A stretch of 19,046 bases of DNA from positions 1 through 19,046 of the forward strand of contig JBBRFH010000031.1 in NCBI GenBank assembly GCA_038224615.1, given 5' to 3'. This document shows positions 5,002-12,765 of this stretch, piece by piece; positions within the stretch are counted from its first letter, which is position 1, and each line of letters opens with the position of its first letter. The notes under the pieces were generated by a model. That model was not told where the DNA came from and did no database searches. It worked only from the letters and a program-made list of their open reading frames with translations. The position numbers were made by a program, and so were the translations under genes. This stretch comes from JBBRFH01 sp038224615. Its GTDB lineage: Bacteria > Planctomycetota > Phycisphaerae > Tepidisphaerales > Tepidisphaeraceae.

Positions 5002-5766
5002 ATGATCGACTCTCACTGCCACCTTACCGACCCGCGCCTCGGCGATCAGCTCGACGCCGTCCTCGATCGCGCCGTTGACGCCGGCGTCACGCAGTTCGTG
5101 ACCATCGGCACCGACCCCGACGACGCCGTCCACGCGATCGCGGTGTGCGAGAAGCATCCCACCCGGGTCCGCTGCGCGATCGGCATCCACCCGAACCACT
5201 GCCAGACCGTCGAATTGTCCGCGGTCGGGCAGATCAGGGACTTGGCAGGGCATCGGTCCGTGGTTGCGATCGGTGAGATGGGACTGGATTACTTCCATCG
5301 CCTCTCTGACCGCGCCCGTCAGCGCCAGTTTTTTGAGGCGCAGTTGAACCTTGCCGCTGAAACGACAAGGCCGGTGGTGATTCATTGTCGGGAGGCGGTC
5401 GATGATGCGATCGCGGTGCTGCGATCGTTTCCGACGGTCCGGAGCGTCTTCCACTGCTTCACGGGAACCGTCGACGAGGCGGTGCGGATCGTGGAAGCAG
5501 GGCACATGCTCGGGTTCACCGGGCCGATCACCTACAAGAAGAACGACGAGCTGCGCGAGGCGGTCCGCCTGACGCCGATCGAGCGCATCCTCGTCGAGAC
5601 TGACGCCCCGTACCTCTCGCCTGAGCCGGTACGATCGCAGAAGACCTGCGAGCCGGCGTTCGTCGCGCATACGCTGGCGATGGTCGCACGCGTGAAAGGG
5701 ATCCTGCTCCAGGAAGCTGATCGAGCGACGACCGAGAACACCAATCGGTTTTACGGGATGCCGTGA
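5002..5766 (+). CDS. TatD-family metal-dependent deoxyribonuclease
   Basis: A 254-residue TIM-barrel metallohydrolase of the TatD/YcfH group, which cleaves DNA 3'-5' or acts on D-aminoacyl-tRNA in related members. Metal ligands are visible: DSHCHL (His5, His7), GEMGLDY (Glu92), VVIHCREA (His128), VFHCFTG (His151) and ETDAPYL (Asp201). IGIHPN (60-65) is also a family marker, and the end NTNRFYGMP is typical. The ATG lies 35 bases after yraN. A weak promoter (TTCACC 4949-4954, TATATG 4973-4978, spacer 18) may sit in that gap, but read-through is equally possible. It converges with fliS with only 20 bases between stop codons. The exact subfamily (YcfH versus TatD) is not settled. Confidence 0.94.
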   Translation: MIDSHCHLTDPRLGDQLDAVLDRAVDAGVTQFVTIGTDPDDAVHAIAVCEKHPTRVRCAIGIHPNHCQTVELSAVGQIRDLAGHRSVVAIGEMGLDYFHRLSDRARQRQFFEAQLNLAAETTRPVVIHCREAVDDAIAVLRSFPTVRSVFHCFTGTVDEAVRIVEAGHMLGFTGPITYKKNDELREAVRLTPIERILVETDAPYLSPEPVRSQKTCEPAFVAHTLAMVARVKGILLQEADRATTENTNRFYGMP

Positions 5767-5786
5767 AGCGGCAGGGCGTGAGCGAC

Positions 5787-6245
5787 TCAGCCCTGAAGCG
5801 AGATGCTGGCTTCCATGCGGGCGTCGGGCGCGGGCATATCCAGTCCCCGGGCGGCGACGGCGGCTTTGCTCTTGGAGAGCTGTGAGAGCAGCATCGCCCA
5901 AGTCTCGCGCTGGTAGCGAAGGATACGCAGGGCTTCGTCAAGGGCGGACAGCTCGTGCTTGGTGTTGGCGTCGATGAGCTTGCGGTAGACGAAGTTGTAC
6001 AGCGCTGCGAGCTTCCCGCAGAGGTCGGGCGCGACGTCATGCTTGAGCGTACACTGGAGCTCGAGAATGATCTTTTGCGTGTGGGTGAGCAGGTCGTGAG
6101 ACTGGTCGTACCGCCGCTCCAGCAAAGCCGGGCGGGCCTGCTCGGCGAAGCGGAGGGCACCGTCGTAGAGCATGAGCTGCAACTGCTCCGGGGTCGCAGT
6201 AAGCACCTTGGTCCGCAGGTAGTTGGCAGCGGCGTTTTGACTCAT
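5787..6245 (-). CDS. fliS: Flagellar export chaperone FliS
   Basis: FliS binds the C-terminal helix of flagellin in the cytoplasm and prevents premature polymerisation before export. The 152-residue product begins MSQNAAANYLRTKVLTATPEQLQLMLYDGALRFAEQA, the family's N-terminal signature (Y...V.T..P..L..MLYDGA). It continues with helical segments ending LRILRYQRETWAMLL. Family members are near 125-135 residues; here about 25 extra residues (SKSKAAVAARGLDMPAPDARMEASISLQG) extend the C-terminus. The start is placed at the MSQN methionine; the frame remains open upstream but the extra residues do not match the family. No flagellin, fliD or other flagellar gene is nearby, so it is an isolated copy. 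A sigma-28-like -10 box lies upstream. Confidence 0.9.
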   Translation of the reverse strand: MSQNAAANYLRTKVLTATPEQLQLMLYDGALRFAEQARPALLERRYDQSHDLLTHTQKIILELQCTLKHDVAPDLCGKLAALYNFVYRKLIDANTKHELSALDEALRILRYQRETWAMLLSQLSKSKAAVAARGLDMPAPDARMEASISLQG

Positions 6246-6545
6246 AGGAAGTGCAACCTGCTCCGGTCCGTCCCGCGAATCTATCGGCTCTGAAACGGTT
6301 GCAAGTTGAAGCACAGTCCGGGGTTGTCCACAAATTGCATTATCGGACGGTGGCGCCGAACGATGCGTGAGGTGGCGGTGAAGTGGTAAGAGTGTGACAA
6401 GATTCCGTTTATCCGCTTGCAATGCCCCGGTTCAGGGGGTGAAATAGATAAGTTGGCCTTGGTAGAGGGCCGACAGGACAGCACTTCCGGTCGTTCACGC
6501 ACCGGACGCAACGGGAAACACGGAACTGCCGGGAACCGCATCGCG
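6246..6545. other. Divergent intergenic region between fliS and the zinc-ribbon gene
   Basis: This 300-base region should carry both divergent promoters. On the minus strand a GCCGATAG box fits fliS. On the plus strand TTGCAA (6416-6421) is a possible -35 box, but no good -10 follows at standard spacing. TGTGACA at 6393-6399 matches the half-site seen upstream of rpsP. I see no gene, repeat array or terminator. Confidence 0.4.
6281..6288 (-). promoter_or_regulatory. Sigma-28-like -10 box for fliS
   Basis: Read on the minus strand, the sequence is GCCGATAG, seven of eight matching the flagellar sigma-28 -10 consensus GCCGATAA. It lies about 35 bases upstream of the fliS start codon. The matching -35 (TAAAGTTT) is poor: TCAACTTG at a 13-base spacer agrees at five of eight positions. 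The assignment rests mainly on the -10 box and on fliS being a late flagellar gene. Confidence 0.3.
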
Positions 6546-7043
6546 ATGACGCTTGCATCACCCTTGCCACGCATTGAAGAGCACCGCGTGTCGGTCGTTT
6601 TCGACTGCCCGCAATGCCAGGCCGAGCGCGTGCGCGGCACGGCCTTTGACCTGCGCGAAACGGTGCGTGTCAATGAACGCGTGCCGAAATGGGGCTGGTC
6701 CAGCCACTGGGTCCGCTGTTCCAAGTGCAGCGCTGAGCTTTATTCCAAGGTTCGTGCCGAAGACATGCAGGGCGCTTCGCCGTCCACCGTGAACCAACGC
6801 GTCAGTTCCTACCAGCCCCTTACCCAGCGATTTCTGGCCGTCGCCAGCGTGGCAATGGGCTGGACGCCGGTCGTAGGCGTGATCGTGGGGGTCGTTGCAA
6901 CCGTCGCCAACGTGAGAACCCAGGGTTGGCCGCGCTGGCTGAGCATCGTCGGTCTGGTGTTGGCGGCCGGGTTCAATGTCGCGATGTTCTGGGTGCTGCT
7001 GTACATGCAAACCCAAATCGGCTCGCCGTTGACGCCGCAGTAG
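6546..7043 (+). CDS. Zinc-ribbon protein with two C-terminal membrane helices, unknown function
   Basis: I do not recognise this family. The predicted product of 165 residues has a CPQC pair (Cys21, Cys24) and a CSKC pair (Cys58, Cys61), spaced as in a zinc ribbon. After a polar linker come two hydrophobic segments: residues about 96-122 (FLAVASVAMGWTPVVGVIVG...) and 131-154 (LSIVGLVLAAGFNVAMFWVLL). The domain order suggests a membrane-anchored protein with a cytosolic metal-binding head. ATG 6546 is chosen because the ribbon begins shortly after it; the frame is open upstream from TTG 6417, but those residues are low-complexity and polar. It is divergent from fliS and convergent with mutM. 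It could be a quality-control or sensor protein, but nothing here decides this. Confidence 0.7.
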   Translation: MTLASPLPRIEEHRVSVVFDCPQCQAERVRGTAFDLRETVRVNERVPKWGWSSHWVRCSKCSAELYSKVRAEDMQGASPSTVNQRVSSYQPLTQRFLAVASVAMGWTPVVGVIVGVVATVANVRTQGWPRWLSIVGLVLAAGFNVAMFWVLLYMQTQIGSPLTPQ

Positions 7044-7090
7044 CAAGCCCGAATCGCACGCCTGGCTCGCGAGTTGTTGTCACTCGCACT

Positions 7091-7909
7091 CTACTTTATC
7101 CCATGCGTGTGCCGCTGACACAGCGGGCAGAAATGCGTTGATCGTCCGCCCAGGACAATGCGTTCGATGGTCGCGCGTTTGCAGCGGACGCAGCGCTCGG
7201 CTTCGCGGCCGTAGACCTGGTGCCGCTGTTGAAACGAGCCGCGTCTTCCCTCGGCGTCTACGTAGTCGCGGATGCTGCTGCCCCCGGCGCCGATAGCGGT
7301 GCGGAGGACTTGCTTGATCGCTCGGTTCAGCGCGCGCACCTGCTCGACGCTTAGCGCGCACGCCGGTGTCGTGGGGTGGATCTTCGCCGCAAACAGCGCC
7401 TCATCGGCATAGATGTTGCCGATGCCGGCGATCATCGTCTGGTCGAGCAACGCGACTTTCACCGCACGCTTTGTGGCATGCAGGAGCTTCCCAAGACGGG
7501 CCGGTTGAAGCTGCAGCGGTTCAGGGCCGACGTTAGCGTGGTCGAGGTCGCCGAGCCAGACAATCGCGCCGAAACGACGCGGATCAACCAGTCGCAATTG
7601 CTGGCGGTTACTGAGTTCGAGGATCAGGTGCGTGTGCAGTTTTTGCGGTGCGTCGGCGGGCTCGATCGTGAGTTGGCCGGTCATGCCCAGGTGGACAAAG
7701 AACCGCCCGCCGGCGTCCAGCGTGAAAACGATCCGCTTGGCGCGCCGGCGCACGTCGTCAATCACGCGGCCGGTCACCGTTTCGGCAAAATCGAAGTCCG
7801 CCGGCTCAACCATGTCCGCCCGAACGTGAGCGACGCGCACGATCCGAAGCCCCGTGATCCTCCGGGCCAGCGTGCGGACGACCGTTTCCACTTCCGGCAG
7901 TTCTGGCAT
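7091..7909 (-). CDS. mutM: Formamidopyrimidine-DNA glycosylase (Fpg/MutM)
   Basis: MutM removes 8-oxoguanine and formamidopyrimidines from DNA and cuts the abasic site by beta/delta elimination. The mature N-terminus starts at Pro2 (MPELPEVETV), with Pro2 as nucleophile and Glu3 as acid. Lys58 (RAKRIVF) is the conserved lysine contacting the 8-oxoG lesion strand. HLGMTGQL (73-80), DPRRFG (109-114) and the helix-two-turn-helix segment AGIGNIYADEALF (161-173) follow. The zinc finger is CVRC (Cys240, Cys243) and GGRSTHFCPLCQ (Cys261, Cys264), with Arg256 in the finger. The length, 272, is standard, and no residue is missing. It is transcribed away from moxR, with 133 bases between the two starts. 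Confidence 0.97.
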   Translation of the reverse strand: MPELPEVETVVRTLARRITGLRIVRVAHVRADMVEPADFDFAETVTGRVIDDVRRRAKRIVFTLDAGGRFFVHLGMTGQLTIEPADAPQKLHTHLILELSNRQQLRLVDPRRFGAIVWLGDLDHANVGPEPLQLQPARLGKLLHATKRAVKVALLDQTMIAGIGNIYADEALFAAKIHPTTPACALSVEQVRALNRAIKQVLRTAIGAGGSSIRDYVDAEGRRGSFQQRHQVYGREAERCVRCKRATIERIVLGGRSTHFCPLCQRHTHGIK

Positions 7910-7924
7910 TGCGGATGTAATTCG

Positions 7925-7952
7925 GGAACACCGAACCCTTTACGGCGTCTAA
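7925..7952 (+). promoter_or_regulatory. ECF (sigma-E-type) promoter candidate for the moxR operon
   Basis: GGAACAC (7925-7931) and GTCTAA (7947-7952) are separated by exactly 15 bases. The classical RpoE-type consensus is GGAACTT, N15, GTCTAA. The -10 is an exact match and the -35 matches five of seven positions including the key GGAAC. Transcription would start near 7958, leaving a leader of about 85 bases before moxR that contains a CACGCT/AGCGTG hairpin (7967-7983). This suggests stress control of the operon by an ECF sigma factor. The match is seen; the function is inferred. Confidence 0.5.
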
Positions 7953-8042
7953 CGTACTAAACTACTCACGCTAGTCGAGCGTGGGGCGACGTGGTATCTT
8001 TCGACGTCCGCGACGTTCGACGGCTTTTTCGGAGTGCGATTG

Positions 8043-9140
8043 ATGACTGACAACGTAACCGTCGTTCCCGAAGGCGGAACCGATCTCGCCGGCGATGAGC
8101 TGGCGGCGGTCGAGAAACTGCAGAAGGCCTACCACGACATGCGCGCCGAGCTCGGCAAGGTGATCGTCGGGCAGGAAGCCGTCATCGAAGAGTTGCTGAT
8201 CGCACTCTTCTGCCGTGGCCACGCGCTGCTCGTCGGTGTGCCGGGGCTGGCTAAAACACTGCTGATCAGCACGCTCGCCAAGACGCTGGGCCTGTCGTTT
8301 AACCGCATCCAGTTCACCCCTGACCTCATGCCGAGCGACATCACCGGCACCGAGGTGATCGAGGAGGACAAGTCGACCGGCACACGCGCGCTCCGCTACG
8401 TGCGCGGGCCGATCTTCTCGAACGTCATCCTCGCCGACGAGATCAACCGCACGCCCCCCAAGACGCAGGCCGCACTGCTCGAGGCGATGCAGGAACACCA
8501 GGTGACCGCCGGTGGCAAGCAGCACCGCTTGCCGCAGCCGTTCTTCGTGCTGGCAACGCAGAACCCGATCGAGCAGGAAGGCACCTATCCGCTCCCCGAG
8601 GCCCAGCTCGACCGGTTCATGTTCAATATTCACGTCGGCTATCCGAGCGAGGACGAGGAATTCCAGATCGTCCGGCTGACGACGCAGAACCGCAAGATCG
8701 AACTCAACCACATACTCAGCGGCGAAGAAGTGATGCAGTTGCAGGAGATCGTCCGCCGGGTGCCGGTGGCCGACCATGTGATCCGCTATGCGCTGCAGTT
8801 CACGCGCCTGACGCGCAAGGGCGAGTTGGGCACCAAGCTGCCGGACTTCGTCGACGAATTCGTCAGTTGGGGCGCTGGACCGCGTGCGAGCCAGTATCTG
8901 ATCCTCGCGGGCAAGGCTCGCGCCTTGCTCAAGGGCCGATACCACGTCAGCACCGAAGATATTCGGCAGGTCGCAGTGCCGGTGCTGCGTCATCGCATCG
9001 TGACAAACTTCAACGCCGAGGCCGAAGGCGTGAAGAGTGACACGATTGTAAAGAAATTGATCGAAGTCATCCCGCGGCAACAGTACGACGAGCTAGACGC
9101 GCAGACCGCCAGGATGCTGCGCGATCAGCCGGCCGCTTGA
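8043..9140 (+). CDS. MoxR-family AAA+ ATPase
   Basis: MoxR ATPases act as chaperones that mature or remodel partner proteins, usually encoded next to VWA-domain proteins. The 365-residue product shows Walker A GVPGLAKT (65-72), Walker B ILADEIN (129-135), the MoxR stretch RTPPKTQAALLEAMQE, sensor-1 ATQNPIEQEGTYPLPEAQLDRF (171-192, including the arginine finger) and the C-terminal lid. The N-terminal GKVIVGQEAVIEELLIAL is typical. ATG 8043 is preferred over an in-frame GTG at 8034 because GGAG (8031-8034) lies eight bases upstream of 8043. It is the first gene of a co-oriented cluster with DUF58 and VWA genes, which are its likely partners. No transmembrane segment is seen. Confidence 0.95.
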   Translation: MTDNVTVVPEGGTDLAGDELAAVEKLQKAYHDMRAELGKVIVGQEAVIEELLIALFCRGHALLVGVPGLAKTLLISTLAKTLGLSFNRIQFTPDLMPSDITGTEVIEEDKSTGTRALRYVRGPIFSNVILADEINRTPPKTQAALLEAMQEHQVTAGGKQHRLPQPFFVLATQNPIEQEGTYPLPEAQLDRFMFNIHVGYPSEDEEFQIVRLTTQNRKIELNHILSGEEVMQLQEIVRRVPVADHVIRYALQFTRLTRKGELGTKLPDFVDEFVSWGAGPRASQYLILAGKARALLKGRYHVSTEDIRQVAVPVLRHRIVTNFNAEAEGVKSDTIVKKLIEVIPRQQYDELDAQTARMLRDQPAA

Positions 9141-9182
9141 TGTGTGAATGAGGACGGTTGCAGGAAATTGAACGGGAAGCTT

Positions 9183-9431
9183 ATGGAACAGACGACTACA
9201 ACGACGACCACCAGCACCGGCGAACCGCTGGTGAATCAGTACGAACCCCGCGCGGTGTCGCGCACCTACCTCGGCGTGGCGAGCAGCATGCTGTTCATGG
9301 GTCTGCCGATCGGGCTCGCCGAAGCCATCCGTCCGTACGGCAACACCACCGTTGCGCTTATCGGCGGGCTGTGTACGATCCTCGCGATCCTCGCCGCATG
9401 GCTTTCGATCCGCGGCACGCTGAAAGCGTAG
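9183..9431 (+). CDS. Small two-helix membrane protein with a poly-threonine N-terminus
   Basis: I do not recognise this family. The product of 82 residues starts MEQTTTTTTTSTGEP, with seven consecutive threonines written with mixed codons (ACG, ACT, ACA, ACC), so it is not a simple DNA microsatellite. Two hydrophobic segments follow: about 30-50 (YLGVASSMLFMGLPIGLAEA) and about 57-77 (VALIGGLCTILAILAAWLSI). An in-frame GTG start at 9144 would add 13 residues, but ATG 9183 has a GGGAAG just upstream. It lies between moxR and the DUF58 gene, so it is probably translated with them. It may be an accessory of the MoxR/VWA system. The function is unknown. Confidence 0.65.
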   Translation: MEQTTTTTTTSTGEPLVNQYEPRAVSRTYLGVASSMLFMGLPIGLAEAIRPYGNTTVALIGGLCTILAILAAWLSIRGTLKA

Positions 9432-9555
9432 ACGAACCGTCTTCCCTCAATGAAGCCGCATGGCTTGCCCGACGCGCTGCATCTGGCGTTGGCGCCGTCC
9501 AGCGCTAATGGGGCGCGCGATGATAGGTGTTTCGCTCGCGTGCAGTTGCTAACGC

Positions 9556-10479
9556 ATGACCGACTCGCTCGCCGACTATCGCCGATACCTTGACCCGCGG
9601 ACGCTGGCGAAGATTTCGTCACTTGAACTGCGAGCCAGGTTGATCGTCGAAGGCTTGATGACCGGCGCGCATCGTTCGCCGTACCAGGGCATCAGCGTCG
9701 AGTTCGCCCAGCACCGCCCGTACACGCCAGGCGACGACATCCGCCACGTCGATTGGAAAGTTCTGGCGCGGGCGGACAAGGTGTACCTCAAGCAGTACCA
9801 GGAAGAGACGAATCTCCAGCTCATTCTCGTCGTGGATGCATCGGAATCGATGGGCTTCGGCTCGATCCACGTCGACGGCCAGACGTGGACGAAGTACGAC
9901 CACGCCACCGCCGTCGCCGCATCGCTTTCGTACCTCGCGGTACACCAGGCCGACAGCGTCGGGCTGGCGATCTTCGATCAGGCGATGAGCCGTTACTTCA
10001 AGCCGTCGAGTTCGCCCACACAGTGGAAGCTGGTGATGAACGAGCTCCAGCAAATGCCGCGCTGGAACAAGACCAGCATCGGCCGCGTGCTCGACCAGAT
10101 CGCCGAGAAGGTCACGCATCGCAGCGTGGTCGTGCTGCTCAGCGATTGCTTCGACGATGTCGAGAACATCAAGAAAGGCATGCGTCACCTTCGTTACAAG
10201 AAGCATGAGGTCATCCTCATGCAGATCATGGATCCGCAGGAGCTTTCGTTCCCGTTTGACGACGTGACGCGCTTCAAAGGCCTCGAGGATCTCGGCGACC
10301 TGATCACCGAGCCGCGCGCGCTGCGCGACGGGTACCTCGAGCAGTTGAATCTATTCACCGAGCAGCTCAAGAAGATGTGCCGCGGCATGAACATCGACTA
10401 CAAGCGTTTCAATACGAGCGAGCCTCTGGACGTCTCGCTCAGCCAATTCCTCGCCAACCGCGCCGCGAGCATGAAGTGA
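9556..10479 (+). CDS. DUF58-domain protein with VWA-type MIDAS
   Basis: The 307-residue protein has the DUF58 signature GISVEFAQHRPYTPGDDIRHVDWKVLAR (45-72). The C-terminal half folds like a von Willebrand A domain with a MIDAS metal site: DASES (Asp94, Ser96, Ser98), Thr173 (NKTSIG) and Asp197 (LLSDCFDD). There is no signal peptide or membrane helix, so this is the soluble short form. DUF58 proteins are regular partners of MoxR ATPases, and the gene sits second in the recognised MoxR-partner set here. The ATG has no clear ribosome site; the gap before it (9432-9555) holds GCGCTG/CAGCGC (9474-9479, 9500-9505) and no gene. The BatA-like gene begins 14 bases after its stop. Confidence 0.95.
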   Translation: MTDSLADYRRYLDPRTLAKISSLELRARLIVEGLMTGAHRSPYQGISVEFAQHRPYTPGDDIRHVDWKVLARADKVYLKQYQEETNLQLILVVDASESMGFGSIHVDGQTWTKYDHATAVAASLSYLAVHQADSVGLAIFDQAMSRYFKPSSSPTQWKLVMNELQQMPRWNKTSIGRVLDQIAEKVTHRSVVVLLSDCFDDVENIKKGMRHLRYKKHEVILMQIMDPQELSFPFDDVTRFKGLEDLGDLITEPRALRDGYLEQLNLFTEQLKKMCRGMNIDYKRFNTSEPLDVSLSQFLANRAASMK

Positions 10480-10493
10480 GTTCGTGGTAAGAA

Positions 10494-12728
10494 ATGACGA
10501 ACGGACTCGACATCGTCGCCTTCGGATTTCTGACCCCCGCGTTCGCGATCGCGGGGCTGGCGCTCGTCTCGGTTCCGGTCATCATCCACCTGCTCAATCG
10601 GCGCAGGTACAGGATTCTCGACTGGGCGGCGATGCAATTCCTGCTGGCAGCGATGCGAAAGAACCGCCGGCGGATTCAGTTTGAGCAGTGGCTTCTGCTG
10701 GCGATGCGCTGCGCGGTGATCCTGCTGGCCGCATTGGCGCTGGCGCGGCCGATGGGGTGCGAGGACACGTCGCTGGCGCGCGTCGCCGGGCGATCAACGG
10801 CACTGCACGTCATCGTCATCGACAACAGCTACTCGATGGCCTACCAGGCCGATCGGGCCGACGCGCCCACGCACCTCGACCAGGCAAAGAAGCTTGCCCG
10901 TCAGATTGTCGATCGCATGTCCTCCGGCGGCGAATCGGTGATGCTGATCACGGCCGGTCAGCCCGCTAGAGCGATCATCGCCAAGCCGAACTATGACCTC
11001 GCCGACGTCGTCCGTGCCATCGACCGTGTCGAACAGACCGCCGGCGGCACCGACCTGCCCGGCGCGCTGCAGTTGGCCGACCAGCTTGCCCAGGAAAACG
11101 CGAAGCAGACCGCGAAGGTGCTCCACCTGTTCACCGACGCGACGACCAGCGCCTGGCGCAACGGCAATGAAACCCCGATTCGGACGCTCGGCCCGAAGCT
11201 CGCGGGCGAGTACCGCGTGCGGCACTACAACCTGTCGTTACCCGGCCAGGCCAACGCCGCGGTGCTCGACCTCGAACCGACGGCCGGTCTGGTCCGCACG
11301 CGTTTCTCCAATGATTTTCGCGCGGTCGCCCGTGCTTACGGCGCGTCGATCGAGTCGAGCCTGCTTTGGAAACTCGGCGACGAATCGCTGCCGGGTGGCG
11401 CGACCGTGGCGTTGAATCTGCAAACCGATCCGATCACGCAGAGCAACGTGCCGCTGCAGCGCGGCGGCCCGACCGTCATCTCGGCGCAACTGACGGCCGA
11501 AGACCGGCTGAAAATCGACAACGTGCGCTATCGCTCGATCGACGTTGCCTCCGAGATGAAGGTGCTGCTGGTCGAAGGTCGCCGTGGCATGACCCCGCTG
11601 GAAGGCTCGGCGGCGTTTCTGGATCTCGCGCTGGCGCCGCCTGCCCTGGAGAAAACCAATTTGCCCGGCCGCACCACCACCAGCTACATCAGGCCCGAGC
11701 GCATCAGCGACATCGAACTCGGCGGCCGCACACTGGGCGAGTACCGCGCGATTATGATCAGCGATGTGGCGCAGATATCGGTGCCCATCGCCGATCAACT
11801 GCAACGCTATGTGCAGCAAGGCGGCACCGTGGTGTGGTTCATGGGCGAACAGGTGCAGCGCGAAAACTACAACGCCACGCTCGTCCCGCGCGGCCTCCTG
11901 CCCGGCGCGCTGGCGCAGCGGCAGACCGGCCCCGGCTTTACGTTCGCGTTCAACCCGACGGGTAGCGTACACCCGCTCCTGCAGGCGTTCGCCAATATCG
12001 AAAACTCCGGGCTGAGCACCGCGCAGGTCTTCACTTACTGGCAAGTGTCGCTCAAGGATGAACTGAAGGTGGAGCGCGTGCTGAGCTTTGCAGGCAAGGG
12101 CGCGTCGACGCAGCCGACTGCTCGGGACCTGCAGCAGGCCGACCCCGCCATCACGCTGCATCACCTTGGCGATGGGCGCATCGTGTTCTTCGCCTCGACC
12201 GCCGACGCCGAGTGGACGAGTTTTCCGGCCAAGCCCGCGTATGTCGCGCTCATGCACGAGATCATCGCCGGCACGGTCGCCGGCAGTGAGCGCTGGATGA
12301 ACCTCGAGGTCGGCCAGCGCGTGCAGGTACCGCAGACGATCGCGCTCAGCGGCACGCCGCTTTTACGCGATGTGCAGAAGAACGCCGATCAGCCGCTCGA
12401 GCAGGTGACGCGACCGGACGGCTCGTCCACATGGCAATCGGCGCCGATCGAGCAGCCCGGCGTCTATCGCATCGTCAGCGGTGATCTCTCTGTGCCCGTC
12501 AGCGTGAACGTGCCCGCCGCCGAAGCAGACATTCGCCCGCTCGCCAATGAGGCGATCAAGTCCGCGCTCGGCGACATCGAGATGGACACGCTCGGCGCCG
12601 AGCTTCCCCCCGAAGCGTCGACCAAGAACGAGGGGAACGATTTCGGATGGTCGTTGCTGACGGTAGTTCTGGCGCTGCTTGGGGCAGAGTGTCTGCTGGC
12701 GATGCGATTCGGACATTACAGGAAGTAG
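10494..12728 (+). CDS. BatA-like membrane-anchored VWA protein
   Basis: The 744-residue protein opens with the BatA N-terminal domain: PAFAIAGLALVSVPVIIHLLNRRRYRILDWAAMQFL (15-50), where a membrane helix is followed by the family motif HLLNRRR..V.DWA. A second helix is LLLAMRCAVILLAALALARP (67-86). The VWA domain starts near 100 and its MIDAS is intact: Asp110, Ser112, Ser114 (IDNSYS), Thr186 (GGTDLPG), Asp215 (FTDATTS). A long middle part of beta-rich segments and VLLVEG/YRAIMISDV-type stretches resembles the amidotransferase-like fold of the next protein. A C-terminal helix (719-740) follows. The topology suggests that the VWA and central domains face the periplasm or the cell-wall side. 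ATG 10494 lies 14 bases after DUF58. Confidence 0.9.
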   Translation: MTNGLDIVAFGFLTPAFAIAGLALVSVPVIIHLLNRRRYRILDWAAMQFLLAAMRKNRRRIQFEQWLLLAMRCAVILLAALALARPMGCEDTSLARVAGRSTALHVIVIDNSYSMAYQADRADAPTHLDQAKKLARQIVDRMSSGGESVMLITAGQPARAIIAKPNYDLADVVRAIDRVEQTAGGTDLPGALQLADQLAQENAKQTAKVLHLFTDATTSAWRNGNETPIRTLGPKLAGEYRVRHYNLSLPGQANAAVLDLEPTAGLVRTRFSNDFRAVARAYGASIESSLLWKLGDESLPGGATVALNLQTDPITQSNVPLQRGGPTVISAQLTAEDRLKIDNVRYRSIDVASEMKVLLVEGRRGMTPLEGSAAFLDLALAPPALEKTNLPGRTTTSYIRPERISDIELGGRTLGEYRAIMISDVAQISVPIADQLQRYVQQGGTVVWFMGEQVQRENYNATLVPRGLLPGALAQRQTGPGFTFAFNPTGSVHPLLQAFANIENSGLSTAQVFTYWQVSLKDELKVERVLSFAGKGASTQPTARDLQQADPAITLHHLGDGRIVFFASTADAEWTSFPAKPAYVALMHEIIAGTVAGSERWMNLEVGQRVQVPQTIALSGTPLLRDVQKNADQPLEQVTRPDGSSTWQSAPIEQPGVYRIVSGDLSVPVSVNVPAAEADIRPLANEAIKSALGDIEMDTLGAELPPEASTKNEGNDFGWSLLTVVLALLGAECLLAMRFGHYRK

Positions 12729-12765
12729 GCGCGTCGTGGGCAGGCTGCCTGCGGTGCATGAGCAC

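Noticed and set aside
4936..5901. A 321-codon minus-strand frame opposite tatD
   Set aside because: The plus strand carries all TatD metal ligands. The antisense frame also overlaps the fliS 3' end in another frame.
7971..9080. A 369-codon open frame on the minus strand opposite moxR
   Set aside because: The plus strand encodes an intact MoxR with all ATPase motifs. The antisense product shows no family features and covers the moxR promoter region.
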